From the NCBI GenBank assembly GCA_001465115.1, contig CP013614.1, positions 1,054,001-1,118,000 of the forward strand: 64,000 nt of DNA, written 5' to 3'. The position numbers were made by a program, and so were the translations under genes. The first letter of the stretch is position 1; the number at the start of each line of letters is the position of its first letter. Positions 54,678-63,571 of the stretch are shown here, one piece after another. The notes beneath the pieces are model-generated. The model searched no databases and was not told the DNA's origin. It was given only the letters and a program-made list of their open reading frames with translations. Origin of the DNA: Enterococcus silesiacus. Its GTDB lineage: Bacteria; Bacillota; Bacilli; Lactobacillales; Enterococcaceae.

Positions 54678-56150
54678 ATGGAATTTTTTTTAAATGATAA
54701 ACACAAGAAAAAATTAGAACTTTTTAAAGTATTGATTTTCGAAGATGGTGAAAAAGTTCCTTTCACCTATCTCCAACATTATTTAGATATCTCATTAAGT
54801 ACTTTAAAACGTTACTTTAATGAATTAGAAACAGATATTCAAAATAATCATGACTTAAAAATGATTGCTTTTGAAAGAAATACGGGAGGTTTTCAAGTAA
54901 CCAATCATTCAGATTTTAAAATTGATTATCTTGTTGTTCATTTAAGGCTCTATTACTTAAATGAATCGTTACAATTCAAAATTATTTCCAGTATTTTTAC
55001 TAAAAGTTATTTAACTGCAGATGAATTAGCAGAAGATTTATTTGTAAGCATTCCTTATCTTTACAAGCAGATCAATACATTGAACGAACAACTTAAAGGT
55101 TTTCATATAAAAGTGATTTTTCATTCAGATCAGAATTTGTGTGGAGAAGAAAAACATTTAAGAATGTTTAGTTTTTATTTTTATTGGAATGCCTATAGAG
55201 GGATTCTTATTCCTTTTGAATCGGAACTCAATAGTGTTTTTACATGTCCTGATGTAGTGGAAAGTTTGAAAAAACGCTACTCTGCCTCTGTCATTAAACG
55301 AATAAAGTTAATGTTAGGAATCACTTTTATGAGGCAATATAAATACCCAATAATTTTACCTAAAGAAATAAAAAGCATTCTACAACCATTTGAAATTACG
55401 ACAGAAATTTCGAGCATTGTGAAAAGGTATTTCATATCAGAAGATGAGCATCTATTTTTTAACTTGATGCTTAGAAGTTTCATTTCTGATATCGATTCTT
55501 CAAAAGAAAAAGTCATACTTTTTAACACCTTTCCAAGAACATCTACTTTAGTTTTTTCAAGTGAATTACTAATCAATGAATATGAAAAAAGTTTTTATCC
55601 TACAACTCTCATGAATCCCCAAAAAAAAGCAAGCATATTTTATTATGTTCTTATCGGGTTAGTTCATTCTAATTATTTTGAAATCAATCCAATGAACTTT
55701 TTTAGGCAAGTAATGATCAATGAGCAAGACAATACAGAATTTCTTAAAAAATATATAAAAAAACATCCTAAAAATTTTAGTTTTTATAAAAATTTTAGAA
55801 AAAACCATCCTGAATTTACCATTGATTCCTCGTTTAATTTGGGCATTTATATGTTATTGACGATCTTAACCGATATGTTTTTACTTCCTACAATCACTAT
55901 TTACATTCAGTACAGCAGTAATAATTTTGGCTCCATCTTTATTAAAAATAGGTTGTTAACACTCTTTAACCCTGAAACTATCACCTTCACTAACCAATTA
56001 ACTGAGGCAGATATTGCGATTGTTGACAACTTTGAAGTGCATGAAGAAAAGGAAAAGAAAAAATTTTTCTTTATAAATAGCTTTCTTGATGAAAGAATGT
56101 GGTTTGAGCTTATTGTATTTATTCAAAAAAACCTTTTAAATAGCAATTAA
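54678..56150 (+). CDS. Mga-family transcriptional regulator of the WxL locus
   Basis: A 490-residue Mga/AtxA-like protein. An N-terminal HTH (about 28-52, YLDISLSTLKRYFNELE) and a second HTH (about 113-140, TADELAEDLFVSIPYLYKQI) are followed by PRD-like helical regions (about 170-390) and a C-terminal EIIB-like part. Such regulators switch on surface-protein genes and are tuned by PTS phosphorylation of PRD histidines; I did not locate the histidines with certainty. It is divergent from the WxL operon (371 bp) whose promoter lacks a -35, consistent with activation. AAAGGAC precedes the ATG. A deletion pseudogene of a close paralogue is at 40876. Confidence 0.82.
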   Translation: MEFFLNDKHKKKLELFKVLIFEDGEKVPFTYLQHYLDISLSTLKRYFNELETDIQNNHDLKMIAFERNTGGFQVTNHSDFKIDYLVVHLRLYYLNESLQFKIISSIFTKSYLTADELAEDLFVSIPYLYKQINTLNEQLKGFHIKVIFHSDQNLCGEEKHLRMFSFYFYWNAYRGILIPFESELNSVFTCPDVVESLKKRYSASVIKRIKLMLGITFMRQYKYPIILPKEIKSILQPFEITTEISSIVKRYFISEDEHLFFNLMLRSFISDIDSSKEKVILFNTFPRTSTLVFSSELLINEYEKSFYPTTLMNPQKKASIFYYVLIGLVHSNYFEINPMNFFRQVMINEQDNTEFLKKYIKKHPKNFSFYKNFRKNHPEFTIDSSFNLGIYMLLTILTDMFLLPTITIYIQYSSNNFGSIFIKNRLLTLFNPETITFTNQLTEADIAIVDNFEVHEEKEKKKFFFINSFLDERMWFELIVFIQKNLLNSN

Positions 56151-56166
56151 AAAATATTTTTACGAT

Positions 56167-56217
56167 AAAAAAGCGACTAAGATCTAACTCTTGGAGTTAG
56201 ATCTTAGTCGCTTTTTT
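56167..56217. terminator. Terminator between the Mga-like gene and the glycosidase
   Basis: Perfect stem of about 23 bp (arms about 56167-56189 and 56195-56217), a five-base loop and T6 on one side, A6 on the other; serves two convergent genes. Confidence 0.87.
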
Positions 56218-56222
56218 ATATT

Positions 56223-57617
56223 TTAGTTACTTTTCATCAATTCTGTTACATATGCCACCGTATCTGGTTGCTCTGCTTCAATCTTTGCAATAGCTGCAGA
56301 AAAGTTTGGTAGATGATCTTTGTGCGCGATCAATAGCTCATCTAGTAATGTTTTAGCCATTGCGCCACCTGGAACTAATGGGTTGATCGTAAATGCATGC
56401 AATGCTGCACCATAGTCTCCATCAATAGCAGCACGAATCACTGTTTCTTCCATGCCTTTCATTACTTGAATAATACCACGAGCAGCTGGTGGGAAAGCAC
56501 CCCAATTATAAGGCTCATGTCCATGAGCTGTTACAGGTCCAGAAACTTCAACGACACAATCGTATGGTAAATCAGTGATTGTTCCATTATTTTCAGTTGA
56601 AACAACCATATCTGTACGTTTATCATTATGGATCGATGCGATCAATTCACAGGCTGCATCGCTGTAGTGTGTACCACCACGTTGTTCTAATTCTTTTGGT
56701 TTGTAATCTAAGTTCGGATCTTTATAAAGTTCAAACAGACGAGCTTCCGTTTCTTTAACGACTTGTGCTCTTGTTTCTCCTTTTTCAAATTCTTCAATTG
56801 AATGTTTCAGCATTTCATCTTCGATATAATAATAACGGTGATAGCCGCAAGGCAACATCCCTAAGTCTTTGATTTGTTCATAATGGAATGGTGCGTTATG
56901 GATATTTTTCAAGTGACTTTCAGAGTCTTCTTGCGGTCCATAAATTAAGTCGATCAATTCTTGTGTTCGTTCATTTCCTTGTTTATCCCAAACACGGTGC
57001 CAATGGAAGTGATTGATCCCAGCAAACTTGAAGAATAAATCATCTTCTGGAATACCTAATTTTTCAGCTGCTTGTTTTCTGTGACCAATCGGTACATTAC
57101 ACAACCCAGCCGTTTTTTTCCAACCGCCATGCTTGATTGCCGCTTCTGTAACCATGCCAGCTGGGTTTGTAAAGTTAACCAACCATGCGTCTGGGCATAA
57201 TTCTTTCATGTCTTCAATAATACCAAGAATAACAGGGATTGTTCGGAACGCTTTAAACATACCACCTGCTCCGTTTGTTTCTTGTCCTAAAACGCCATGC
57301 GATAAAGGAATACGCTCATCTTTGATACGTGCGTCAAGTAATCCTACACGGAATTGTGTTGACACAAAGTCAGCATCTTTTAATGCTGCACGACGATCTA
57401 AGGTTAAATGAACTTCCCAGTCCAATCCAGCTGCTTTGACCATGCGTTTTGCCATGGCGCCAACTGTTTCCAATTTTTCTTTACCTGCTTCAATATCGAC
57501 TAACCAAATTTCTTTGATTGGTAGCTCATCTTTTCTTTTAATATATCCTTCGATTAATTCTGGTGTATAACTTGAACCTCCACCAATTGTTGCGATTTTT
57601 AAAGCATCTCTTGTCAT
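56223..57617 (-). CDS. Family 4 glycoside hydrolase, 6-phospho-beta-glucosidase-like
   Basis: A 464-residue GH4 enzyme (NAD and metal dependent). The N-terminal dinucleotide motif IATIGGGSSYTPELI (about 8-22), NFTNPAGMV (about 147), the metal cysteine in GLCNVPIGH (about 171) and the histidine in NHFHWHR (about 201) are all visible. GH4 members cleave 6-phospho sugars by an oxidation-elimination route; sequence resembles 6-phospho-beta-glucosidases (LicH/CelF). No PTS is encoded beside it. AGGAGG precedes the ATG at 57617. A CRE and two palindromes lie upstream, and the divergent LacI gene is truncated. Confidence 0.88.
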   Translation of the reverse strand: MTRDALKIATIGGGSSYTPELIEGYIKRKDELPIKEIWLVDIEAGKEKLETVGAMAKRMVKAAGLDWEVHLTLDRRAALKDADFVSTQFRVGLLDARIKDERIPLSHGVLGQETNGAGGMFKAFRTIPVILGIIEDMKELCPDAWLVNFTNPAGMVTEAAIKHGGWKKTAGLCNVPIGHRKQAAEKLGIPEDDLFFKFAGINHFHWHRVWDKQGNERTQELIDLIYGPQEDSESHLKNIHNAPFHYEQIKDLGMLPCGYHRYYYIEDEMLKHSIEEFEKGETRAQVVKETEARLFELYKDPNLDYKPKELEQRGGTHYSDAACELIASIHNDKRTDMVVSTENNGTITDLPYDCVVEVSGPVTAHGHEPYNWGAFPPAARGIIQVMKGMEETVIRAAIDGDYGAALHAFTINPLVPGGAMAKTLLDELLIAHKDHLPNFSAAIAKIEAEQPDTVAYVTELMKSN

Positions 57618-57640
57618 GTGTTTCCCTCCTGATTTTTTGT

Positions 57641-57656
57641 TCAGAATATGTTCTGA
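57641..57656. promoter_or_regulatory. Palindrome in the glycosidase leader
   Basis: Inverted repeat TCAGAA-TATG-TTCTGA, 24 bp upstream of the glycosidase start, overlapping the CRE by three bases. Candidate operator of unknown regulator. Confidence 0.5.
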
Positions 57657-57668
57657 CATCGTTTACAT
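57654..57668 (-). promoter_or_regulatory. Catabolite-response element (CRE) of the glycosidase
   Basis: Minus-strand ATGTAAACGATGTCA fits the consensus WTGNAANCGNWNNCW at every fixed position. It lies just downstream of the -10, a position where CcpA usually represses. Confidence 0.75.
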
Positions 57669-57672
57669 TTAC

Positions 57673-57703
57673 ATCATAATGTGTGGGAATGTTCCCATGT
57701 CAA
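57673..57703 (-). promoter_or_regulatory. Glycosidase promoter with LacI-type operator in the spacer
   Basis: TTGACA (57698-57703) and TATGAT (57673-57678) at 19-base spacing, or CATTAT at 16. The spacer holds the palindrome TGGGAATGTTCCCA (57684-57697), the shape of a LacI/GalR-family site. Confidence 0.62.
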
Positions 57704-57743
57704 GGTCTTTTTTTAATTAATTTATGTTATACTTAAAAAGTGA

Positions 57744-58190
57744 GAGAACTTTACTGTTAAAATTGTACTTAAGGCTATTGAGGATTTTCACAAAGAAATA
57801 AATATTCCAGTCAAAGATGAATGGATTTTTCATGATCAATCCAGAATCGATAACGGGCAAAATATCGCTCAACTATGGCATGAAATGGTTAACAAAACGG
57901 ATGCAATGGCTTTTTATACAGATTCTGTTGCTGCCGGCTTTATTTCTGAATTACAAACATTGGGCTACTCGCCCCCTGAAGATGTTGCTGTTATTGGTTT
58001 TGACAATAGTGAAATCAGTCGCTTGATGCATATTACAACTGTGGACTACTCGATTAAAAGCCAAGCTGAAAATTCATTTATTTATATTCATAACCAACTG
58101 AATAAAGAAACGATTCCGCAACAAGAAATGCGTGTTCAACTGATTGAAAGAAATACTGTGCCGTTAAGACTACAAGAAAAAAAGCAGTGA
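57744..58190 (+). pseudogene. LacI-family regulator, N-terminal half missing
   Basis: An open frame of 148 codons matching only the C-terminal half of a LacI/GalR regulator: VLKAIEDFHKEINIPVKDEW, a WHEM segment, TDAMAFYTDSVAAGFISEL, then VAVIGFDNSEISRLMHITTVDYS and the end LIERNTVPLRL. The N-terminal helix-turn-helix and first sugar-binding lobe (about 190 residues) are absent, and only about 40 bp separate it from the glycosidase promoter, so there is no room for them. No start with a ribosome site precedes it. It is probably the former repressor of the divergent glycosidase gene. Confidence 0.82.
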
Positions 58191-58212
58191 AGAAATGCTT
58201 CATTGCTTTTTT
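58177..58212. terminator. Terminator after the LacI remnant
   Basis: Stem AAAAAAGCAGTGAAG / CTTCATTGCTTTTTT (one mismatch) overlapping the end of the remnant, with the exporter permease gene converging from the right. Confidence 0.78.
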
Positions 58213-58224
58213 CTGGTGTTTAGG

Positions 58225-59493
58225 CTATTTTTGGCGTTCATTTCTTAAAATCGAAATCGATTGTTTTAGAGATTTTAAAACGCCGCCTTCACTATAAACC
58301 AATACATTTGATTTATAGAGTTTCGCTGAAAATAGGGTCAATAATACGCCGAAAACGAAAAGAATCACAACAGAAATCATCGCTCCAGTGTTTGTTACCG
58401 TTTCATTTGCTAAACGAATTGGCATGATAAAAGATGAAATCAGTGGAATATAGGAGGTAACTTTGATCACGATATTTTGTGGGTCACCCATACCTAATGA
58501 AATCCCGATAAAGTAACCAATCATCGCAATATAAATAATCGGTTGAACTGCTTTTGCTGTATCTTCGGGTTTGGATACCAAAGATCCACACAAAGCAGCT
58601 AACACTGAGTACACGAAGACTCCTAACACAAAGAATAGCAAAGTATAGATTACGAAGCTACCCAGTAGATTAGTCGAGGAAAGGCCCTCTAATAAGCCTT
58701 TTACCATATCTAAGTCTTTTAATTGTGTGTAGCCGATTCCAAATGCTCCAGCATAAATCACGATTTGAGTAAGAGCGACTAAAATGACGCCAGTCAATTT
58801 TCCATAAAAATGCGTTTGCGCTTTGGTACTTGATAAAATAACTTCCATGATTCGAGTCCCTTTTTCAGAGGCTATTTCTTGTGCAATGATTGACGCATAC
58901 GTGATGATAATAATCCAAAGAATAATTGTGATAATAAATGATAAAGCCGACTGGATCGCTGTGTTATCTTGGCCTGTTGTCATTTTTCCTTTGTCATCAA
59001 AACTAACCTTACTCTTTTCAAAATTCGCCGGTTGACTCAAGCTTTCCACCTGTTCAGATGTTAAATTCAATTTACTCGCATTCAACGATGACTGAAGTCC
59101 GTTGAGCATTTGACTCATCATCAATTCTGTCGTTGTACCTAAAGAAGATTCTGTATATAATTTCCCTTGAATTTGTTGCTTTGCAGTATCCAATACTAGA
59201 AATGCTTCGATATCTTTATCCTTTAACTGTTTTTCAGCATCTTCTTGCGATGAAACAACTTTAAACGTATACTCATCTGTTTTTGACTTTGCTAATTGTT
59301 GCGCTAACTCCTGATTGTCTGAGACAAGGCCAACCTTTGTTTCCTCAGAAAATCCGTCTGCCAGTGAACCTGCAACATAAATAATTCCCATAACAATAAA
59401 GGGTACCAGTATCATAATAGCAAAGGAAATAGTTTTAACATTCTTTTTATAAACATCACTTGCTATGATCCAAAATTTACTCATTTGGCTCAC
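58225..59493 (-). CDS. ABC-2 type permease (NatB/YhaP-like)
   Basis: A 422-residue ABC-2 permease. One membrane helix near the N-terminus (about 20-42) is followed by a large outside domain (about 45-180) and then five or six membrane helices (about 185-400), the NatB/YhaP layout. The inner segment ASEKGTRIMEVILSS (about 210-224) is a family hallmark. With the ATPase encoded upstream (17-bp overlap) it would extrude Na+ or a hydrophobic or peptide substrate; the exact cargo is not known. It is the last gene of a four-gene cluster led by a PadR regulator. Confidence 0.85.
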   Translation of the reverse strand: MSQMSKFWIIASDVYKKNVKTISFAIMILVPFIVMGIIYVAGSLADGFSEETKVGLVSDNQELAQQLAKSKTDEYTFKVVSSQEDAEKQLKDKDIEAFLVLDTAKQQIQGKLYTESSLGTTTELMMSQMLNGLQSSLNASKLNLTSEQVESLSQPANFEKSKVSFDDKGKMTTGQDNTAIQSALSFIITIILWIIIITYASIIAQEIASEKGTRIMEVILSSTKAQTHFYGKLTGVILVALTQIVIYAGAFGIGYTQLKDLDMVKGLLEGLSSTNLLGSFVIYTLLFFVLGVFVYSVLAALCGSLVSKPEDTAKAVQPIIYIAMIGYFIGISLGMGDPQNIVIKVTSYIPLISSFIMPIRLANETVTNTGAMISVVILFVFGVLLTLFSAKLYKSNVLVYSEGGVLKSLKQSISILRNERQK

Positions 59494-60376
59494 CTGCTTT
59501 CATCTTGAATATTTCTTCTAAGGTCGGTGGTTGCTGATTAAACATTGGAATGTAGCCAAATTGAGTTGCACGTGCAAAAATTTCTTGGCCCGCTTTTGGA
59601 TCACTCAAGGTTACTTCAACGACACCATCAGCACGTTTTACTGCTGATTGTACTCCGTCTACCGCTAAAACATCTTCTGGGGTCAAAGGGGATTCTAAGA
59701 AGACCTTTGTACGTCCAAAACTTTCACGGATCTCATGAACTTTCCCATTAAGCACCATCTCACCACTTCTTAACATTACAAGATGATCACAAATTTTTTC
59801 AACATTATCCATATTATGACTAGAAAAAATTACACACGAGCCTTTTTCTTTCAACGCGATGATCCCATCTTTTAACAACTCTGCATTCACTGGATCCAAG
59901 CCACTAAATGGCTCATCTAAAATAACCAATTTTGGTTCATGAATCAGTGTAGCGATCAGTTGAACTTTTTGTTGATTTCCTTTAGACAATGATTTTACTT
60001 TATCTGTTTTTTTACCTTTAACTTTGAACTTTTCCATCCATTCATCAATTTTAGGTTCGATTTCCTTTTTTGTCTTCCCTCTTAATTCAGCAAAGTAAAT
60101 CAATTGCTCTTGAATCGAGACTTTTGGATATAACCCACGCTCTTCTGGCAGATAACCGATATCATTGTAATCTTTCCCACTTAATTGATGTCCATTCCAC
60201 AATACCACACCACTATCTTGGGTTAAAAAGTCCAAGATCAAACGGAAAGTCGTCGTCTTGCCTGCTCCATTTTGACCGATTAATCCAAGGATTTTGCCAT
60301 CTGGGATTTCAAAAGACATATTATCTACGGCTGTATAGTCCCCAAATGTTTTAACCAAATTCTTTACTTCTAACAT
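59477..60376 (-). CDS. ABC transporter ATP-binding protein (NatA/YhaQ-like)
   Basis: A 299-residue ABC ATPase. Walker A GQNGAGKTT (about 34-42), signature SLSKGNQQKVQLI (about 129-141), Walker B LVILDEPFSGLDPV (about 149-162) and a C-terminal domain of about 80 residues that ends in the DUF4162-type fold of drug/sodium exporters. The LSKGNQQK signature is typical of NatA/YhaQ. AGGAGG precedes the ATG at 60376. It overlaps the permease gene. Confidence 0.9.
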   Translation of the reverse strand: MLEVKNLVKTFGDYTAVDNMSFEIPDGKILGLIGQNGAGKTTTFRLILDFLTQDSGVVLWNGHQLSGKDYNDIGYLPEERGLYPKVSIQEQLIYFAELRGKTKKEIEPKIDEWMEKFKVKGKKTDKVKSLSKGNQQKVQLIATLIHEPKLVILDEPFSGLDPVNAELLKDGIIALKEKGSCVIFSSHNMDNVEKICDHLVMLRSGEMVLNGKVHEIRESFGRTKVFLESPLTPEDVLAVDGVQSAVKRADGVVEVTLSDPKAGQEIFARATQFGYIPMFNQQPPTLEEIFKMKAGEPNE

Positions 60377-60492
60377 TTTCCGTCCTCCTGTATTCAAATT
60401 AAATCAACTCTTTATAAAAAAAGTGAATTATTCATTTTATTGGGCGAAGATTTCTTCGATCCTTTATAAATTTTATCATGTATCAATAGTTT

Positions 60493-61182
60493 TTAAAAAG
60501 AATTCTTTAATAAGATACTAAGTAGCACACCTACGACAAAACCGATGATTGTTAAAAATATAGCATCTCTAACAATTTTTTGTCTTTTCGCAAAACGCTC
60601 TGGCTGATTATAATATTTTGTGCGATCACTGTAGATAACTAATGAAAAAAGCACACTGATGACTACGCCAATCGGCAATGCTGTAAACAACGTACCTAAA
60701 AACAGCAAAGTACCTCGAACAACTATGTTTGATAACATACTATTTTCAGTTGCTTTTGTTAACAAAAGCAACACCAGAAGACCAATTCCCACAGGTAAGT
60801 AGATAAGCGTCCGAACCAATAGCCACAGCCATTCCTTCTTCATACGAATCCAGTAACTTTCGGAATCGGAATAAATCGTTGGCGTATCACAATCAGCTTT
60901 AAAATAAAAATATTTGTCTTTATAATTCGTTATATATTCCCAACCAGCCTGTTCATAGATTACCAAATATTCAGACAATTCTTCCGATGAACCATCAAAA
61001 AAATCTACCGAGAACGCTTTTTCTTCCGATCGTCCTTTTTCAAAGACAAGAAAACCAGCTTGATTCATTTTTTTAAACTGCCAACCCTTTTCTGCTTGCT
61101 TTTTTAAAACTTGCATTTCTTTCTCAGGATAAAATGCAACCCCTCTAGAACAAATATATTTTTTCCCCTTAAACATGTTCAT
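60493..61182 (-). CDS. DUF2812 membrane protein
   Basis: A 229-residue protein with a soluble N-terminal DUF2812 domain (about 10-100, with KQAEKGWQFKKMNQAGFLVFE positions and YLVIYEQAGWEYI) and three C-terminal membrane helices (about 119-142, 152-180, 200-225). DUF2812 genes commonly follow PadR regulators, as here (ATGA overlap of 4 bp), and are thought to be co-regulated membrane-stress proteins, but the function is unknown. GGGAG precedes the ATG. The exporter ATPase gene starts 116 bp further on. Confidence 0.82.
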   Translation of the reverse strand: MNMFKGKKYICSRGVAFYPEKEMQVLKKQAEKGWQFKKMNQAGFLVFEKGRSEEKAFSVDFFDGSSEELSEYLVIYEQAGWEYITNYKDKYFYFKADCDTPTIYSDSESYWIRMKKEWLWLLVRTLIYLPVGIGLLVLLLLTKATENSMLSNIVVRGTLLFLGTLFTALPIGVVISVLFSLVIYSDRTKYYNQPERFAKRQKIVRDAIFLTIIGFVVGVLLSILLKNSF

Positions 61183-61493
61183 TCATTTCTCCCTTTTTCA
61201 GCTAACAGACGGTTTCCAGCTTGGTAAAGAAGTTTACGACGCTTGATATCTCGCTTTAAATTTTCAAGACCCTTCTCCGTAATTAAATAGATCTTCTTTC
61301 GTTCACTGCTCTCCTCTAATGTAATCAATTCACTTTTCTGTAACTTTTTTAAAATTGTATACATACTTGCAGGACCAATATCTACCTGCCCGTTTGTTAA
61401 ACTGTTCACTTCTTTCATGATAGCGTAGCCATGTTGCGGTTCTAGCAAGGCCAGTAGAATCAAATAAGTGGAATCCGTCAGTGTATCTTCCAA
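61179..61493 (-). CDS. PadR-family transcriptional regulator
   Basis: A 104-residue PadR repressor. The winged helix is clear (LILLALLEPQHGYAIMKEV near the start, GPASMYTILKKLQKSELI in the middle, KIYLITEKGLENL in the wing) and ends in a C-terminal dimerisation helix. The frame is open for 58 codons upstream, but that stretch contains the uvrC terminator, the padR promoter and two operators, so the TTG at 61493, with AAAGGGG nine bases before it, is the start. It probably represses itself, the DUF2812 gene and perhaps the exporter. It is the first gene after uvrC. Confidence 0.88.
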   Translation of the reverse strand: MEDTLTDSTYLILLALLEPQHGYAIMKEVNSLTNGQVDIGPASMYTILKKLQKSELITLEESSERKKIYLITEKGLENLKRDIKRRKLLYQAGNRLLAEKGRNE

Positions 61494-61509
61494 GATATCT
61501 TGCCCCTTT

Positions 61510-61541
61510 ATATCATTCAGTGATATATCATCTAATGATAT
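61510..61541. promoter_or_regulatory. Two overlapping PadR-type operators
   Basis: Palindrome ATATCA-TTCAG-TGATAT (61510-61526) and palindrome ATATCAT-CTA-ATGATAT (61525-61541) stand end to end just after the -10 box. The ATATCA..TGATAT arms are of the PadR kind. Confidence 0.75.
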
Positions 61542-61568
61542 AGTATCGCGTGTTACTAGCTGTGTCAA
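61540..61568 (-). promoter_or_regulatory. Promoter of padR
   Basis: TTGACA (61563-61568), 17 bases, TACTAT (61540-61545) on the minus strand. The operators begin inside the -10. Confidence 0.78.
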
Positions 61569-61624
61569 ACTTTTTCTCAGAAACAAGCGTTTTTCTTGAC
61601 AAGTTTTTTTATACATAAAAACGA

Positions 61625-61661
61625 AAAAAACTAAAGCCATTTTCATGAGCTTCAGTTTTTT
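61625..61661 (-). terminator. Terminator of uvrC
   Basis: Minus-strand AAAAAACTGAAGC pairs with GCTTTAGTTTTTT (one G-U) and continues in T. It starts about 10 bp past the uvrC stop. Confidence 0.82.
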
Positions 61662-61670
61662 ATTCAATGA

Positions 61671-63470
61671 TTAAGTCGTTTCCTCTGAATCAGATTCTTT
61701 TTGATGTAAATGATCATACACATTCTTAGCGACATTTTTCGGTAATCCAGAAGCGTTTAGTTCTTCGATTGAAGCGGCTGTAATATATTTCAATGACTTA
61801 AATTGCTTTAGTAATTCTTTTTTCCTTTTTGGTCCCAATCCTTCTATATCATCTAAACGTGAGGCAAAACTATTTTTACTACGCAGTTGACGATGAAAAG
61901 TAATTGCAAATCGATGTACTTCATCTTGAATACGCTGCAATAAAAAGAATTCTTGTGAATTTCGTTCTAAAGGAACAACGTCTAAATGAGGACCAAAAAG
62001 CAGTTCGCTGGTTTTATGCTTATCATTTTTAGCAAGTCCAGCTATCGGAATATCTAAGCCTAATTGGTTATCCAAAACTTCTTTGGCTGCATCTATTTGC
62101 CCTTTACCTCCATCGATCAAAATCAAATCAGGAAATGGCAGATTCTCTTTTAGCACTCGTGAATAGCGGCGATAAATCACTTCACGCATTGAAGCGTAAT
62201 CATCTGGACCTTTAACTGTTTTGATTTTGTATTTACGGTATTCCTTCTTATCTGGACGGCCATCAATAAAAACAACCATTGCGGAAACTGGATCGGTTCC
62301 CATGATATTCGAATTATCGAACGCTTCAATTCTTATAGGCGTGGGGATATTCATGGCATTCCCCAACTTCTCGACCGCTCCAATTGTGCGTTCTTGTTTT
62401 CGTACAATTAAATCAAATTTTTCCTGTAGTGCAACCGTTGCATTTTTGCCAGCTAATTTGACTAATTTCTTTTTTTCTCCACGTTGTGGTTGCAACACCT
62501 TAGTTGAAAGCATTGCTTCTACACTCGCAACGTCGATATTATCTGGAATCAAGACTTCTCTAGGAATAAAGTGTTCGTTTTCTTGGTAAAATTGCCCGAT
62601 AAAGGTTAAAAAATCTTCTTCTTCTTCATTGTAAAAAGGAAAAATTGAAACATCTCTTTCAATTAATTTACCTTGACGGATAAAGAAGACCTGAACACAC
62701 ATCCAGCCTTTATCAACAGCATAACCAAACACATCACGATCCACTAAGTCCGCGCTTGTCATTTTTTGACGGGTCATCACAGTTTCGATTGCTTTGATTT
62801 GATCACGATATTCTGCAGCTTTTTCAAATTCCATGTTTTCCGCAGCTTCATTCATTTTTCTTTGTATCTCTTCTTGAATCACTGGATGGCCACCGTTTAG
62901 AAAACTTTTGATTTCAGCGACCATCTTAGTGTAGGTTGATTTAGGAATATCAAAAACACATGGCGCTAAACATTGTCCCATATGATAATAAAGACAAACC
63001 TCTTTCGGTAATACTCGACATTTTCTAAGTGGAAACAGCCGATCAAGTAAACGTTTTGTTTCATTAGCCGCTCCCACATCAGGGTACGGACCAAAATATA
63101 GTGCTTTATCTTTTGAAACTTTTCTGGTAATCAATAATCGTGGATAATCTTCATTTGTTATTTTGATAAACGGATAACTTTTATCATCTTTCAACATGAT
63201 ATTATACTTAGGATTATTTTTATGAATCAAATTAATTTCCAACAGTAGCGCTTCAATGTTGGATTCTGTCACAATATATTCAAAATCTTCAATTTCGCTG
63301 ACTAGCCGTTCTGTTTTAGTATCATGGCTACCAGTAAAATAAGAACGTACACGGTTTTTTAATACTTTTGCTTTCCCAACGTAAATGATTGTACCATTTT
63401 TATCCTTCATCAAGTAACAACCAGGTTGATCAGGAAGCAATGCTAATTTATTTTTGATTCTTTCGTTCAT
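61671..63470 (-). CDS. uvrC: UvrABC system protein C
   Basis: A 599-residue nucleotide-excision-repair nuclease. GIY-YIG domain (about 14-92; [18 protein letters not shown]), UVR domain for UvrB binding (about 202-237), UvrC RNase H-like nuclease (about 370-530; [16 protein letters not shown] and [10 protein letters not shown]) and a C-terminal helix-hairpin-helix pair (about 550-590; [13 protein letters not shown]). It makes both incisions around a lesion held by UvrAB. All domains are complete. It is located downstream of trxA with a terminator between. Confidence 0.96.
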   Translation of the reverse strand: MNERIKNKLALLPDQPGCYLMKDKNGTIIYVGKAKVLKNRVRSYFTGSHDTKTERLVSEIEDFEYIVTESNIEALLLEINLIHKNNPKYNIMLKDDKSYPFIKITNEDYPRLLITRKVSKDKALYFGPYPDVGAANETKRLLDRLFPLRKCRVLPKEVCLYYHMGQCLAPCVFDIPKSTYTKMVAEIKSFLNGGHPVIQEEIQRKMNEAAENMEFEKAAEYRDQIKAIETVMTRQKMTSADLVDRDVFGYAVDKGWMCVQVFFIRQGKLIERDVSIFPFYNEEEEDFLTFIGQFYQENEHFIPREVLIPDNIDVASVEAMLSTKVLQPQRGEKKKLVKLAGKNATVALQEKFDLIVRKQERTIGAVEKLGNAMNIPTPIRIEAFDNSNIMGTDPVSAMVVFIDGRPDKKEYRKYKIKTVKGPDDYASMREVIYRRYSRVLKENLPFPDLILIDGGKGQIDAAKEVLDNQLGLDIPIAGLAKNDKHKTSELLFGPHLDVVPLERNSQEFFLLQRIQDEVHRFAITFHRQLRSKNSFASRLDDIEGLGPKRKKELLKQFKSLKYITAASIEELNASGLPKNVAKNVYDHLHQKESDSEETT

Positions 63471-63531
63471 AATACTTCCTTTCTAATCCATTGATAAAAC
63501 ATATTATACCATTTTCTTGATGCTTAGACAT

Positions 63532-63564
63532 AAAAAATAGGATGAAGAACTTCTCCATCCTACC
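63532..63564 (-). terminator. Terminator of trxA
   Basis: Minus-strand TAGGATGGAGAA pairs with TTCTTCATCCTA (one G-U) and runs into T6, seven bases past the trxA stop. Confidence 0.83.
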
Positions 63565-63571
63565 TTTAATT

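Noticed and set aside
61494..61667. N-terminal extension of PadR
   Set aside because: It contains the uvrC terminator, the padR promoter and two operators, and no PadR homology.
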